From an uncultured Tenacibaculum sp. (GTDB lineage: Bacteria > Bacteroidota > Bacteroidia > Flavobacteriales > Flavobacteriaceae), in assembly GCA_947497895.1 (NCBI GenBank), contig CANMIL010000008.1:157129-221128 (forward strand): a stretch of DNA of 64,000 nt, given 5' to 3'. This document shows positions 34,521 through 44,413 of the stretch, one piece after another; within the stretch, counting starts at the first letter, position 1; each line of letters begins with the position of its first letter. Made by a program: the position numbers and the translations under genes. Below the pieces are notes generated by a model. The model saw only the letters and a program-made list of their open reading frames with translations. It ran no database searches and was not told the DNA's origin.

Positions 34521-34594
34521 GCCGATATAGCTCAGCTGGCTAGAGCAGCTGATTTGTAATCAGCAGGTCGTGGGTTCGAGTCCCTCTATCGGCT
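34521..34594 (+). tRNA. tRNA-Thr (UGU)
   Basis: The acceptor stem GCCGATA (34521-34527) pairs with TATCGGC (34587-34593), with discriminator T. The anticodon stem GCTGA/TCAGC encloses TTTGTAA, giving anticodon TGT. The T-loop GTTCGAG is canonical. Confidence 0.95.
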
Positions 34595-34602
34595 CAAAAT
34601 AG

Positions 34603-34636
34603 AAAAGTGCTAACAAAATTGTTAGCACTTTTTTTA
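34603..34636 (+). terminator. Terminator of the tRNA-Thr transcript
   Basis: A 12-bp stem (34603-34614 with 34621-34632), loop AAAATT, followed by T. Confidence 0.92.
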
Positions 34637-34650
34637 TGCACTATTTTTTC

Positions 34651-34658
34651 TAAATTTG
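34651..34658 (+). promoter_or_regulatory. -7 box of the udk operon
   Basis: TAAATTTG lies 24 bases before the udk start codon and just after the tRNA terminator. The -33 region is T-rich without a clear TTTG. Confidence 0.55.
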
Positions 34659-34682
34659 TTGAACACAATCTCTAAACATTAA

Positions 34683-35294
34683 ATGAAGAATATTTTTGTA
34701 ATTGGTATTGCAGGAGGAACGGGAAGCGGCAAAACAACCGTAGTAAACCAAATAATAAATGAGCTGACTGATGAAGTATGTGTTATTTCACAAGATTCTT
34801 ACTATTGTAAAACAGATGACCTGAGTTATGAACAAAGAACAAAAATAAACTTTGACCACCCAAGAGCCATTGATTTCGATCTTTTAGTAGAACATTTAAC
34901 TGCCCTAAAAAAAGGAGAGGTAATAGAACAACCCGTTTACTCTTTTGTTTCTCATAATAGAACAAAAGACACAGTAAAAACTCACCCTAGAAAAGTAGTT
35001 ATTGTAGAAGGTATTTTAATTTTCAACAGTAAAAGTCTTCGAGACTTATGTGACATTAAAGTGTTCGTTCACGCCGATGCGGATGAACGACTAATAAGAC
35101 GAGTAAGGAGAGATATCAAAGAAAGAGGAAGAGATGTTAACGAAGTTCTTAGTAGATATCAAGACACCCTCAAACCAATGCACCAGCAATTTATTGAGCC
35201 TACAAAAAATTATGCGGATATCATCATTCCAGGTGGAGGACATAACAAAGTCGCTATTGACATCGTTAGAACTGTAATAAACGATCGCTTATAA
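34683..35294 (+). CDS. udk: Uridine kinase
   Basis: Phosphorylates uridine and cytidine in pyrimidine salvage. The 203-residue protein has the P-loop GGTGSGKTT at residues 11-19, the SQDSYY nucleoside-binding loop, NFDHPRAIDF, and the VIVEGIL Walker B region followed by the RRDIKERGRD lid. Its stop overlaps the start of the FtsB-like gene by one base (TAATG), the first of two such couplings in this operon. Confidence 0.95.
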   Translation: MKNIFVIGIAGGTGSGKTTVVNQIINELTDEVCVISQDSYYCKTDDLSYEQRTKINFDHPRAIDFDLLVEHLTALKKGEVIEQPVYSFVSHNRTKDTVKTHPRKVVIVEGILIFNSKSLRDLCDIKVFVHADADERLIRRVRRDIKERGRDVNEVLSRYQDTLKPMHQQFIEPTKNYADIIIPGGGHNKVAIDIVRTVINDRL

Positions 35295-35611
35295 TGGGAT
35301 TAAAATCACTGAAAAAGAAACCAATCTTTAAATTTCTAACAAATATCTATGTTATCATTTTAACTGGGTTTGTTATTTGGATGCTCTTTTTAGACGAAAA
35401 TTCTTACCTTACTCACAGAGAGTTTAATAAAGAAATAAAAGAACTAGAAACTTGGATCGAATATCATAAAGAGAAGATAGCTAGAGACAAGCGAATTATA
35501 GAGAAATTAAAGGACTCTTTGGAACTGGAGCGGTATGCTAGAGAAAACTATTTGATGAAAAAGGAGAATGAAGACATTTATATTATTGAATTTGACACGA
35601 TAAAGGATTAA
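35294..35611 (+). CDS. FtsB/DivIC-like septum formation protein
   Basis: The 105-residue protein has a short cytosolic end, a membrane helix (about residues 13-30), a coiled coil (about 40-75) and the terminal ARENYLMKKENEDIYII motif of the DivIC/FtsB family, which joins FtsL and FtsQ at the division site. Both its start and its stop overlap neighbouring genes by one base, so its synthesis is tied to udk and the mutase. Confidence 0.9.
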   Translation: MGLKSLKKKPIFKFLTNIYVIILTGFVIWMLFLDENSYLTHREFNKEIKELETWIEYHKEKIARDKRIIEKLKDSLELERYARENYLMKKENEDIYIIEFDTIKD

Positions 35612-36960
35612 TGAAAAAATATTTGTTCAACGAATTTGAAGGAGTTTCACCTCAAGCTTGGAAAACTAAAATTCAAGTTGACTTGAAAGGTGCTGACTAT
35701 AATGAAACTCTTCTTTGGAAAACCAATGAAGGAATTACGGTAAAACCATTTTACACAAGTGAAGATCGAACGTTTGAACAAATCCTCCTCCCGAAAAGTG
35801 GCTTCAAAATTTGTCAGTCAATTGAAGTAAAAGATGAAAACGACGCTAACTTCTTTGCTATAGACTCTCTTCAAAGAGGAGCTAATAGTCTTGAATTTAT
35901 CTTAGAAAAGCCTATTGATTACGAAACACTTTTAAAGAGCATAAATTTCAAAGAAGTTAAAATATTTTTTAAGTTCAGGTTTTTATCAGCTGAATTCATC
36001 AAAAAGCTATCTGAATTTACAGATTCAAACAATTGCTTTTTTAACATTGACATCATAAGCAATCTTGCAAAAAGCGGAAATTGGTATCAAAATTTGAAAA
36101 AGGATCATACCAATCTGGAGGAAATATCTAAAAGCGTCAATAACTTTTTAGCTGTAAATACTTCAGTATACCAAAATGCAGGGGCTAATATAGCTCAACA
36201 ACTCGCATATAGTCTTGCTCATGCCAATGAATATTTAAATCATTTTGGAGGGGAAATTTCAAAGCACATTCATTTCAACTTTTCTATTGGAAGTAATTAC
36301 TTTTTTGAAATAGCCAAACTCAGAGCATTTAGAATTCTTTGGAGTTCTCTTTTAAAAGAATACAATATAGAAGAAAGCAATGTAGAAATTTTCTCTCAAC
36401 CTAGTTTAAGAAACAAAACATTGTACGACTATAACGTTAATATGCTTCGAACCACGTCAGAATGCATGAGTGCTATATTGGGAGGGGCCAATGTTATATC
36501 AAATCAAACATACAATAAAACCTTTCAAGGTTCCGATGAATTCGGAGAACGAATCTCGAGAAACCAACTACTAATATTACAGCAAGAGAGTGAACTTCAA
36601 GAAGCTCAAAACGTTGCGGACGGAACCTATTTCATTGAAGACCTCACAAAACAATTAGCTCAAAAAGCTCTAGATATATTCAAACAAATCGAAAAAGGTG
36701 GAGGATTCCTTAAGCAATTAAAGGAAGGTACAATACAAAAGAAAATCAAAGAATCCGCCAACAAAGAACAAGAACAATTCAATAAGGGGGAATTAGTTTT
36801 ATTGGGAACTAATAAAATCCAGAACCCCAATGATCGAATGAAGGAAAATATAGAAGCTCCCGCTTTTATTAAGGTTCGAAATGAAAAAACTTTGATAGAA
36901 CCTATTATCGAAAGAAGATTAGCAGAACAACTGGAACAAAAACGTTTAAAGGAGGAATAG
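35611..36960 (+). CDS. mutA: Methylmalonyl-CoA mutase small subunit
   Basis: The non-catalytic partner of MutB in the B12-dependent exchange of methylmalonyl-CoA and succinyl-CoA. The 449-residue protein has the N-terminal EGVSPQAWKTKIQVDLKGAD block and a degenerate TIM barrel (EIAKLRAFRILWSSLLKEY, NMLRTTSECMSAILGGANV). It lacks the cobalamin domain, so it is shorter than the classic beta subunit of about 620 residues, as is usual in Flavobacteria. It overlaps the FtsB-like gene by one base and precedes mutB by 3 bases. Confidence 0.93.
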   Translation: MKKYLFNEFEGVSPQAWKTKIQVDLKGADYNETLLWKTNEGITVKPFYTSEDRTFEQILLPKSGFKICQSIEVKDENDANFFAIDSLQRGANSLEFILEKPIDYETLLKSINFKEVKIFFKFRFLSAEFIKKLSEFTDSNNCFFNIDIISNLAKSGNWYQNLKKDHTNLEEISKSVNNFLAVNTSVYQNAGANIAQQLAYSLAHANEYLNHFGGEISKHIHFNFSIGSNYFFEIAKLRAFRILWSSLLKEYNIEESNVEIFSQPSLRNKTLYDYNVNMLRTTSECMSAILGGANVISNQTYNKTFQGSDEFGERISRNQLLILQQESELQEAQNVADGTYFIEDLTKQLAQKALDIFKQIEKGGGFLKQLKEGTIQKKIKESANKEQEQFNKGELVLLGTNKIQNPNDRMKENIEAPAFIKVRNEKTLIEPIIERRLAEQLEQKRLKEE

Positions 36961-36963
36961 AAG

Positions 36964-39024
36964 ATGAGTAGAAAAGATGTATCAAACATAAGTTTAGCCG
37001 AACAAAAACTAAAATCTCCCGAAAGTTTTCAACACGAAAATTTCGTTGCAGGTATTGCTCCAAATTTACGCGGACCTTACTCTACAATGTATGTAAGAAG
37101 ACCTTGGACTATTCGTCAATACGCTGGCTTCTCAACAGCTGAGGAAAGCAATGCTTTTTACAGAAGAAACCTTGCCGCTGGTCAGAAAGGTCTTTCGGTA
37201 GCATTTGATTTAGCTACTCACAGAGGATATGACTCCGACCACGAAAGAGTGCAAGGAGATGTCGGTAAAGCGGGTGTTGCCATTGACTCGGTTGAAGACA
37301 TGAAAGTATTATTTGACCAAATCCCATTGGATAAAATGTCTGTTTCCATGACCATGAATGGTGCTGTACTTCCTATTCTTGCTTTCTATATTGTAGCGGC
37401 TGAAGAACAAGGTGTAGCTCCTGAACTTCTATCTGGCACTATTCAAAATGATATTTTAAAGGAGTTTATGGTTAGAAATACATACATCTACCCTCCTACT
37501 CCATCAATGAAAATTATTGCTGATATATTCAAATACACTAGTAAGAATATGCCAAAATTCAACTCTATTTCAATCTCTGGCTACCATATGCAGGAGGCTG
37601 GTGCAACACCTGAAATAGAATTAGCATATACACTTGCAGATGGTTTGGAATATATCCGAACTGGAATAGCATCTGGAATGGACATTGACACTTTCGCACC
37701 ACGTCTTTCTTTTTTCTGGGCTATTGGGATGAATCATTTCATGGAAGTTGCAAAAATGAGAGCTGGGAGAATGTTATGGGCCAAAATTGTAAAACAATTC
37801 AATCCTAAAAACCCAAAATCACTCGCTTTGAGAACACACTGTCAAACCAGTGGATGGAGTCTTACTGAGCAAGACCCTTTTAATAACGTCGCCAGAACAA
37901 CTATTGAAGCCATGGCAGCTGCATTCGGAGGAACACAAAGTCTTCACACCAATGCACTAGATGAGGCCATTGCTTTACCTACAGATTTTTCGGCTCGCAT
38001 TGCTCGTAATACTCAGATATACCTTCAGCAAGAAACTCACATAACAAAAACTGTTGACCCTTGGGCTGGCAGTTATTATGTGGAAGAACTTACAGAGACC
38101 ATTGCTAATAAAGCTTGGGAGTTAATTCAAGAAGTTGAAGAACTCGGAGGAATGACAAAAGCTATAGAAAAGGGAATTCCAAAAATGCGTATTGAAGAAG
38201 CTGCAGCAAAAAAACAGGCTAAGATTGATAGCGGTCAAGATGTTATTGTTGGGGTAAATAAATACCAATTAGAAAAAGAAGATCCGCTACACATTCTTGA
38301 AGTTGACAACGAAGCCGTTAGACAATCGCAAATCCAACGCTTAAATACTTTAAAAACTGAAAGAAACAGTGAGAATGTTCAAAAATCATTGACCCAATTA
38401 ACAGAGTGTGCCAAAACAGGTAACGGAAACCTACTCGAACTAGCTGTTAGTGCTGCAAGAAACAGAGCTTCTCTTGGCGAAATTTCAGATGCACTTGAAA
38501 GTGTTTTCGGTCGTCATAAAGCAGTTCACAAAACCATTTCAGGCGTGTATAGTAAAGAAATAAAAGATGATGCTTTATTTAAAAAAGCATCTGAATTAGC
38601 AGATAAATTCGCTAAATTAGAAGGAAGACGTCCTAGAATAATGATTGCTAAACTAGGTCAGGACGGACATGATCGTGGAGCTAAAGTTGTTGCCACCGGA
38701 TATGCCGATCTAGGTTTCGACGTAGATATAGGCCCGTTGTTTCAAACTCCTCAAGAAGCAACAAAACAAGCAATAGAAAATGATGTACATATTCTTGGAA
38801 TATCTTCATTAGCTGCAGGACACAAAACCCTTGTTCCACAAGTTATTTCTGAATTAAAAAAATACGGACGTGAAGATATTATGGTTATTGTAGGAGGAGT
38901 TATTCCTGCTCAAGACTATCAATTCTTATTTGATTCAGGCGCGGTAGGTGTTTTTGGCCCAGGAACAAAAATTGCTCAAGCAGCAATTGATATGTTAAAC
39001 ATCCTTATCGATAGTACCGAATAA
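36964..39024 (+). CDS. mutB: Methylmalonyl-CoA mutase large (catalytic) subunit
   Basis: The 686-residue protein has a substrate-binding barrel ([20 protein letters not shown], the [11 protein letters not shown] and NVARTTIEA blocks) and a C-terminal cobalamin domain with DGHDRG at residues 567-572 (His569, lower axial ligand) and a late GGVIP motif. It is slightly shorter than enzymes of about 715 residues, mostly at the N-terminus. It allows propionate, odd-chain or branched-chain carbon to enter as succinyl-CoA. A terminator starts 24 bases after the stop codon. Confidence 0.96.
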   Translation: MSRKDVSNISLAEQKLKSPESFQHENFVAGIAPNLRGPYSTMYVRRPWTIRQYAGFSTAEESNAFYRRNLAAGQKGLSVAFDLATHRGYDSDHERVQGDVGKAGVAIDSVEDMKVLFDQIPLDKMSVSMTMNGAVLPILAFYIVAAEEQGVAPELLSGTIQNDILKEFMVRNTYIYPPTPSMKIIADIFKYTSKNMPKFNSISISGYHMQEAGATPEIELAYTLADGLEYIRTGIASGMDIDTFAPRLSFFWAIGMNHFMEVAKMRAGRMLWAKIVKQFNPKNPKSLALRTHCQTSGWSLTEQDPFNNVARTTIEAMAAAFGGTQSLHTNALDEAIALPTDFSARIARNTQIYLQQETHITKTVDPWAGSYYVEELTETIANKAWELIQEVEELGGMTKAIEKGIPKMRIEEAAAKKQAKIDSGQDVIVGVNKYQLEKEDPLHILEVDNEAVRQSQIQRLNTLKTERNSENVQKSLTQLTECAKTGNGNLLELAVSAARNRASLGEISDALESVFGRHKAVHKTISGVYSKEIKDDALFKKASELADKFAKLEGRRPRIMIAKLGQDGHDRGAKVVATGYADLGFDVDIGPLFQTPQEATKQAIENDVHILGISSLAAGHKTLVPQVISELKKYGREDIMVIVGGVIPAQDYQFLFDSGAVGVFGPGTKIAQAAIDMLNILIDSTE

Positions 39025-39047
39025 ATTTAAAAAACATATACTTTATG

Positions 39048-39081
39048 AAAAGACGTTATTTTCAATTAACGTCTTTTTTTC
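39048..39081 (+). terminator. Terminator of the udk-mutB operon
   Basis: An 11-bp stem (39048-39058 with 39067-39077) followed by T. It lies inside the extended reading frame of the next gene, which is evidence against that longer start. Confidence 0.9.
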
Positions 39082-39146
39082 GCACCATAGCGTCTTTTTT
39101 GACAAATCCCAATTCTTATTTTGGTGGTTCTATAAAAAACAGACCT

Positions 39147-40034
39147 ATGTATTCCAACTTTGTTACCCTCGTTGACAAAATAGCTTCTATTACAACGCCT
39201 CTATTATTTAGCGTTATTATCATTGAACTTCTCTTACTTTTTATTGGCAAAAAAATTAAACTCAAAAAAGAAGGACTCACAAGTTTTTTATGCTTAGCTG
39301 CTGGGACCGTTCCTTACATTTTATTCTATGCTGCATTAGAATTTCAAGCAATGAATTGGATATATAAAAACTTAAGCATTTGGAAACTTGACAACACTTG
39401 GTATACATGGCTTTTTTGTTTCATTTTCTATGACTTTATGTGGTGGATTGTGCACTATGCAGGTCATAAAGTAAGGATATTATGGTGCATCCACGGGGTA
39501 CATCACACTCCCAAAGAAATGAACATGAGCGTTGCTATTAGAGGCTCTGTTTTTGATTTTATACAATATTTTCATGTAGTTGCATGGCTACCAATACTTG
39601 GGTTCAATCCTTATATGATTGTTGCTGTTGATATTATTGCTCGTCTTTACGGAGTTTTTACACACATTAACGAAAAACGATTCCGTAAAACACCTTTATT
39701 TAATAGTTTTCTCATCACTCCAATGCTTCATAGAGTTCATCATTCGAGTAACGATCTGTATTTAGACACAAACTTTTCAAATATGTTTTCTTTATGGGAT
39801 AAGTTATTCAAGACGTATCAAGAAGAAGTTGAAGAGGTTAAACCTAAATATGGAATTACAGAAAGTGAAGGTAAAACGATCAATAGTGAAAACATTATTA
39901 GCAGTCAATTTGGATTACTAAAAGACCTTTACAAAGATTTGAAATCCACTCCTAGCTGGAAAAACAAAATCAAATTATTATTTATGCCTCCAGACTGGTC
40001 TCCTATTGATAAAAAAGCAACAGCTGACAGTTAG
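39147..40034 (+). CDS. Sterol desaturase / fatty acid hydroxylase-family membrane protein
   Basis: A membrane di-iron oxygenase of the fatty acid hydroxylase superfamily with the histidine clusters HYAGH, HGVHH and HRVHH. Numbered from base 39147 it has 295 residues. The frame is open from an ATG at 39045, but the mutB terminator (39048-39081) lies in that part, so I place the start at the codon for MYSNFVTLVDK. It has about five membrane helices and a cytosolic tail. Possible substrates are fatty acids, sphingolipids or carotenoids (hydroxylated carotenoids are common in marine Flavobacteria); no neighbour decides this. Confidence 0.85.
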   Translation: MYSNFVTLVDKIASITTPLLFSVIIIELLLLFIGKKIKLKKEGLTSFLCLAAGTVPYILFYAALEFQAMNWIYKNLSIWKLDNTWYTWLFCFIFYDFMWWIVHYAGHKVRILWCIHGVHHTPKEMNMSVAIRGSVFDFIQYFHVVAWLPILGFNPYMIVAVDIIARLYGVFTHINEKRFRKTPLFNSFLITPMLHRVHHSSNDLYLDTNFSNMFSLWDKLFKTYQEEVEEVKPKYGITESEGKTINSENIISSQFGLLKDLYKDLKSTPSWKNKIKLLFMPPDWSPIDKKATADS

Positions 40035-40099
40035 CAACAAAGCAAAATAACTTTAACACTATTGTTCCTATTTTAGGTAAAACTAATCTGACGTTTAGC

Positions 40100-40107
40100 T
40101 ATATTTG
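40100..40107 (+). promoter_or_regulatory. -7 box of psd
   Basis: TATATTTG lies 30 bases before the psd start codon at 40138. It rules out the earlier ATG at 40105, which would fall inside the promoter. Confidence 0.55.
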
Positions 40108-40137
40108 TATTTAAATCAAGAAACAACTTTCCTTATA

Positions 40138-41016
40138 ATGAACATCCAATTTATTGATAGAGAGACAGGAGAATTAAAAACGGAAACGCCTCCCGGAGAA
40201 GGTTTTCTAAAACTACTTTACAACAACCCTTTTGGAAAAATGATGTTGATCCCTTTGGTTAAAAGAAAGTTTTTATCTTCTCTCTACGGTAAATTAATGG
40301 ATAAACCAAGCTCTATCAATAAAATAGAAGGCTTTGTGAAAGATCTAAATATTGATATGGAAGAAGCGGAAAGAGCTATGGAAGACTACATTTCCTTTAA
40401 CGATTTCTTTTATCGAAAACTAAAACATGGAGCGCGCCCAATTAAAGAAGGACTTGTTTCTCCAGGGGATGGAAAATTACTTGCTTTTGAAGATATAAGT
40501 CAGGTTCATGATTTTTTTGTTAAGGGACGAAAATTCAATCTTAAAGAATTTTTATCAGATGATAAATTAGCTCTTAAATTTAAAAATAGTTCGTTATTAA
40601 TTTTAAGATTAGCTCCAAACGATTATCACAGATACCACTTCCCTTTCGATGGTATTCCTTCTTCTATGACAAAAATCAAAGGAGATTATCTGTCTGTATC
40701 TCCTTACGCATTGGCTTCAAATTTCACCAAGGTTTTTTGTGAAAACAAAAGAGAGTATTGTATTCTAGAAACTCCTAACAAAGGAGACATCTTAATTGCT
40801 CCTGTCGGTGCCACCATGGTGGGTAGCATTATAGAAACCTATTCCGCAAATGAAACTGTAAAAAAGGGTGATGAAATGGGGTATTTTGCCTTTGGAGGCT
40901 CAACAATTGTTTTACTTGTCGGAAAAGATCATTTTTCTATTGATCAAGATATAATAAATAATACCAAGAATAAACAAGAAACCTTTGTTAAAATGGGAGA
41001 TCAGATTGGAATTTAA
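40138..41016 (+). CDS. psd: Phosphatidylserine decarboxylase proenzyme
   Basis: Converts phosphatidylserine to phosphatidylethanolamine at the membrane. The protein (292 residues from MNIQFIDRETGE) has SPGDGKLLAFEDI, the HRYHFPFDG His pair, PVGATMVGSI, and the C-terminal self-cleavage site FGGST, whose serine becomes the pyruvoyl group. The site is GGST and not the usual LGST, as in the larger Psd type. The start was chosen by the upstream promoter box. Confidence 0.95.
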   Translation: MNIQFIDRETGELKTETPPGEGFLKLLYNNPFGKMMLIPLVKRKFLSSLYGKLMDKPSSINKIEGFVKDLNIDMEEAERAMEDYISFNDFFYRKLKHGARPIKEGLVSPGDGKLLAFEDISQVHDFFVKGRKFNLKEFLSDDKLALKFKNSSLLILRLAPNDYHRYHFPFDGIPSSMTKIKGDYLSVSPYALASNFTKVFCENKREYCILETPNKGDILIAPVGATMVGSIIETYSANETVKKGDEMGYFAFGGSTIVLLVGKDHFSIDQDIINNTKNKQETFVKMGDQIGI

Positions 41017-41179
41017 GCCTCTATATTTTTTAACTTCTGGTATTCGACTGCACTATTTTCCATAACAATCTCAAGAGTTAACAAAGTTTTATCATAAATT
41101 TTAACAATTCTATATTATTTCAAGTGATTCTAGGTAGGAAAAAAACATTTCTAGCACAAAAAAATCTGTGATTTATACG

Positions 41180-41187
41180 TAAATTTG
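41180..41187 (+). promoter_or_regulatory. -7 box of ccsBA
   Basis: TAAATTTG lies 28 bases before the start codon at 41215. The -33 region lacks a clear TTTG. Confidence 0.55.
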
Positions 41188-41214
41188 CAAAGTTTTACAC
41201 ATTTCGATCTACAG

Positions 41215-44200
41215 ATGAAAAAAATCTTGAATACTCTCTACTCAACTCGTTTAATGGCCGTGTTATTTTTTGTATTCGCTATTGCCATGGGAGTAGCTAC
41301 TTTTATTGAGAATGACTTTGGTACTCAAACTTCAAAAGCTTTAATTTATAACACTTGGTGGTTCGAGTTAATCATGGTCTTTTTTATGATTAACTTTTTC
41401 GGAAATATATTTAGATATCGTCTTTATAAAAAAGAAAAATGGAGTGTTCTTTTATTTCACATAGCATTCCTTTTTATTTTAATAGGAGCAGCTGTAACAA
41501 GATACATAAGCTTTGAAGGATTAATGATTATCGATGAAGGAGAAACAACCAATATAATTCTTTCCGACACCAATTACCTAAATGTGATTATTGATGACAA
41601 TCAATTTCAGAAAGAGACACATAATAAACTTCTTTTATCTGCTCTAGGATCGAACAGTGTTAGCTTCGAGGAATCATTTCAGCCTAAAAAAAATGGACCA
41701 AACTACAACGTCAAATTCGATTTAGTAAATTATATTCCTTGGTCTGAAAAAAAATTAGTTCTAGATGAAAATGGAGTTGAACATTTATTTTTAGTAGAAA
41801 GCTCCTCAGGATCAAGACATGAACACTATATAAAAAGAGGAACTATACAAAACATCCACAACATATTGGTTGGGTTTGATAGCCCCGAAAACAATGCTTC
41901 AATAAATTTCTTCTACGAAGATGGAAGTCTAAAAATAAAAGCAAAAAACAACGGGGATTGGTTCAGAATGGCTGATCAAAAGAGAGGACAAATTGTAAAA
42001 GATAGCACACAACACTTTCAATACTTGACTTTACATAATATTGGAGGTTTACAATTCGTAATTCCGAAAACTCCTGAAAAAGGAGAAATGCAAACTGTAA
42101 GTGGTAAGAAAGATAATAGCAAATATGACACATTAGTTTTCGATATAACCGTTGGCGAGGAAACTAAAAGAGTCGATTTCTACGGAGGTCAGTTCAACAT
42201 AGATAATCAAGAAAGTTTTTCTATTGGAGATTTAAATTTTAGGGCTTGGTATGGTGCAAAACAATTGAAAGCGCCATTTAGTGTTAAACTAAATGACTTC
42301 CAACTCGAAAAATATCCTGGATCTGAAAATGCGGAATCATTTGCAAGTGAAGTTACTGTTTCGTCTTCTGAAGATACCTTTGACTTTAGAATTTTCATGA
42401 ATCATATTTTAAACTATAAAGGCTATAGATTGTTCCAAGCTAGTTATGCTAATGCTGGTAAACAAATTGAGCAAACTCATTTATCAGTAAACCATGATTC
42501 TTGGGGAACAGGCATCACCTATTTTGGTTACTTCCTTCTTTTCTTTGGGTTAGTCGCTTCTTTATTTATAAAAAACACTCGTTTTAACGATTTAAAGAAG
42601 ACTCTTGTTAAAATTAAAGATAAGAAAGCTCTGATGAGCTTACTACTATTACTAACAGTTTCTCTTGCAAACGCTCAGCACAACGCACAAAAACCGGAAG
42701 CTTTATCTGAAAAGAAAATCGATTCAATTCTAACAAAAATGATTGTTAGTCAAGAGCATGCTAAAAACTTCAGCAGTCTAGTTATTCAAGATGCGGGTGG
42801 TAGAATGAAACCAGCACACACGTTTGCTTCAGAACTGGTAAGAAAAGTTGCTCATACAGATAATTTTAGAGGTTTAACTCCAAGTCAGATATTAGTTTCT
42901 ATCACAGAAACTCCAATGCTATGGATTAACATCCCCTTTGTATACCTTGAAAAAGGTAATAAAGAAATACGTAAAACATTGGGACTTCCTGAAGATGCCA
43001 AATACGCGCGTTTCATAGATTTCTATACAGATAGTGGTCAATCTAAAATTGATAGACTCGTTAGTGAAGCTCAAAAAAAGAAAATTCAAAATAAATTTGA
43101 ACAAGATGCCATAAAAATAGCAAGACGTCTTTATCTATTATCTCAAGCCATCAGCGGGACTTTGTTGAGAGTATATCCAATTCCCAATCACGAGGAGAAT
43201 AAATGGGTAGCTCAACCAGAAACACTTCAGGCAGGATTTAAAGGAACGGACTCTGTTTTTGTTCGCCAATCGTTACCTGTTTATTTCCAACTTTTACAAA
43301 ACTCTAAAAAGACTGGAGACTATTCCGAGACTAATAAAATTCTTGATGGAATTAAGAGATTTCAGAAAAAGTTTGGAGCTGATGTAATGCCAAGCGATGA
43401 CAAAATTAAAATTGAAATAGCATACAATAAGGCCAATATTTTTGTTAAGCTTTCAAAGTACTATGGATATGTTAGTTTATTAATGATATTCTTCGTCTTC
43501 TTTCAAATCTTCAACAATAAACCATGGGTAAACTATATTGTAAAAGGGTTTATTGGATTAGTAATTCTTTTAGTCACTACCCATACATTCGGTTTAGTCG
43601 CTCGCTGGTATATCAGTGGGAATGCCCCATGGAGTAATGCTTATGAAACCGTAATTTTTGTTGGACTAGCATCAATGATATTCGGACTAATATTAGGTAA
43701 AAGGTCATCCTTAACCATTGCTGCAACTGCGTTTCTAACCTCGGTTATCTTATTTTTTGCTCACCAGCAATGGCTTGATCCTGAAATAGCAAATCTCGTT
43801 CCTGTATTAAACTCTTGGTGGTTGTGGGTTCATGTTTCTATAATTGTTGCGAGTTACGGTCCTTTTGCTTTAGGCTTCATTCTAGGTATCTTTGCTTTGT
43901 TCCTTATTATTTTCACGAATAATAAAAACAAAAAGAAAATGGATTTACATCTAAAAGAACTTACCACAATTAATGAAATGGCCCTAACAGTTGGCTTAGT
44001 AATGTTAACTATTGGAAACTTCCTAGGTGGTATGTGGGCAAATGAAAGCTGGGGACGCTATTGGGGTTGGGATCCGAAAGAAACTTGGGCATTAATATCA
44101 ATTATGATATATGCATTTGTCCTACATATGCGATTAATACCAGGTTTAAGAGGAAAGTACACATTCAATTTATGGTCTATAATTGCTTTTGCATCCATTA

Positions 44201-44361
44201 TGATGACATATTTCGGTGTTAATTTTTACTTATCAGGACTTCATTCTTATGCTAGTGGAGATAAAGTAATTACACCGACCTCAGTGTACTACTCTGTCAC
44301 CTTTGTTTTCTTTATTGGACTACTCGCTTGGTTTAAAAACAAGAAGTTTTACAAGAAATAG
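41215..44361 (+). CDS. ccsBA: Fused cytochrome c synthase CcsBA (system II)
   Basis: Exports haem and attaches it to apocytochromes c. The 1048-residue protein begins with a ResB/CcsB-like part (about 1-470; three helices, then a large periplasmic region and a fourth helix) and ends with a CcsA part of about eight helices. The latter holds the WWD haem-handling motif (GRYWGWDPKETWALI) and conserved histidines. Between them, residues about 474-490 look like a signal peptide (MSLLLLLTVSLANAQ), followed by about 230 periplasmic residues absent from most CcsA proteins. The start follows from the promoter box; the ATG at 41185 overlaps it. Confidence 0.95.
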   Translation: MKKILNTLYSTRLMAVLFFVFAIAMGVATFIENDFGTQTSKALIYNTWWFELIMVFFMINFFGNIFRYRLYKKEKWSVLLFHIAFLFILIGAAVTRYISFEGLMIIDEGETTNIILSDTNYLNVIIDDNQFQKETHNKLLLSALGSNSVSFEESFQPKKNGPNYNVKFDLVNYIPWSEKKLVLDENGVEHLFLVESSSGSRHEHYIKRGTIQNIHNILVGFDSPENNASINFFYEDGSLKIKAKNNGDWFRMADQKRGQIVKDSTQHFQYLTLHNIGGLQFVIPKTPEKGEMQTVSGKKDNSKYDTLVFDITVGEETKRVDFYGGQFNIDNQESFSIGDLNFRAWYGAKQLKAPFSVKLNDFQLEKYPGSENAESFASEVTVSSSEDTFDFRIFMNHILNYKGYRLFQASYANAGKQIEQTHLSVNHDSWGTGITYFGYFLLFFGLVASLFIKNTRFNDLKKTLVKIKDKKALMSLLLLLTVSLANAQHNAQKPEALSEKKIDSILTKMIVSQEHAKNFSSLVIQDAGGRMKPAHTFASELVRKVAHTDNFRGLTPSQILVSITETPMLWINIPFVYLEKGNKEIRKTLGLPEDAKYARFIDFYTDSGQSKIDRLVSEAQKKKIQNKFEQDAIKIARRLYLLSQAISGTLLRVYPIPNHEENKWVAQPETLQAGFKGTDSVFVRQSLPVYFQLLQNSKKTGDYSETNKILDGIKRFQKKFGADVMPSDDKIKIEIAYNKANIFVKLSKYYGYVSLLMIFFVFFQIFNNKPWVNYIVKGFIGLVILLVTTHTFGLVARWYISGNAPWSNAYETVIFVGLASMIFGLILGKRSSLTIAATAFLTSVILFFAHQQWLDPEIANLVPVLNSWWLWVHVSIIVASYGPFALGFILGIFALFLIIFTNNKNKKKMDLHLKELTTINEMALTVGLVMLTIGNFLGGMWANESWGRYWGWDPKETWALISIMIYAFVLHMRLIPGLRGKYTFNLWSIIAFASIMMTYFGVNFYLSGLHSYASGDKVITPTSVYYSVTFVFFIGLLAWFKNKKFYKK

Positions 44362-44384
44362 TAAGTAATTTAGTAGAATAAACG

Positions 44385-44392
44385 TACTTTTG
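44385..44392 (+). promoter_or_regulatory. -7 box of the DUF2892-like gene
   Basis: TACTTTTG lies 21 bases before the chosen start codon (44414) and overlaps the earlier ATG at 44390. Confidence 0.5.
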
Positions 44393-44413
44393 TACGCCTT
44401 TAAAAAAGAAATT

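Noticed and set aside
36660..36989. 109-codon minus-strand frame
   Set aside because: Antisense to mutA and mutB; Ser/Cys/Phe-rich composition is the reverse of Glu/Lys-rich coding sequence.
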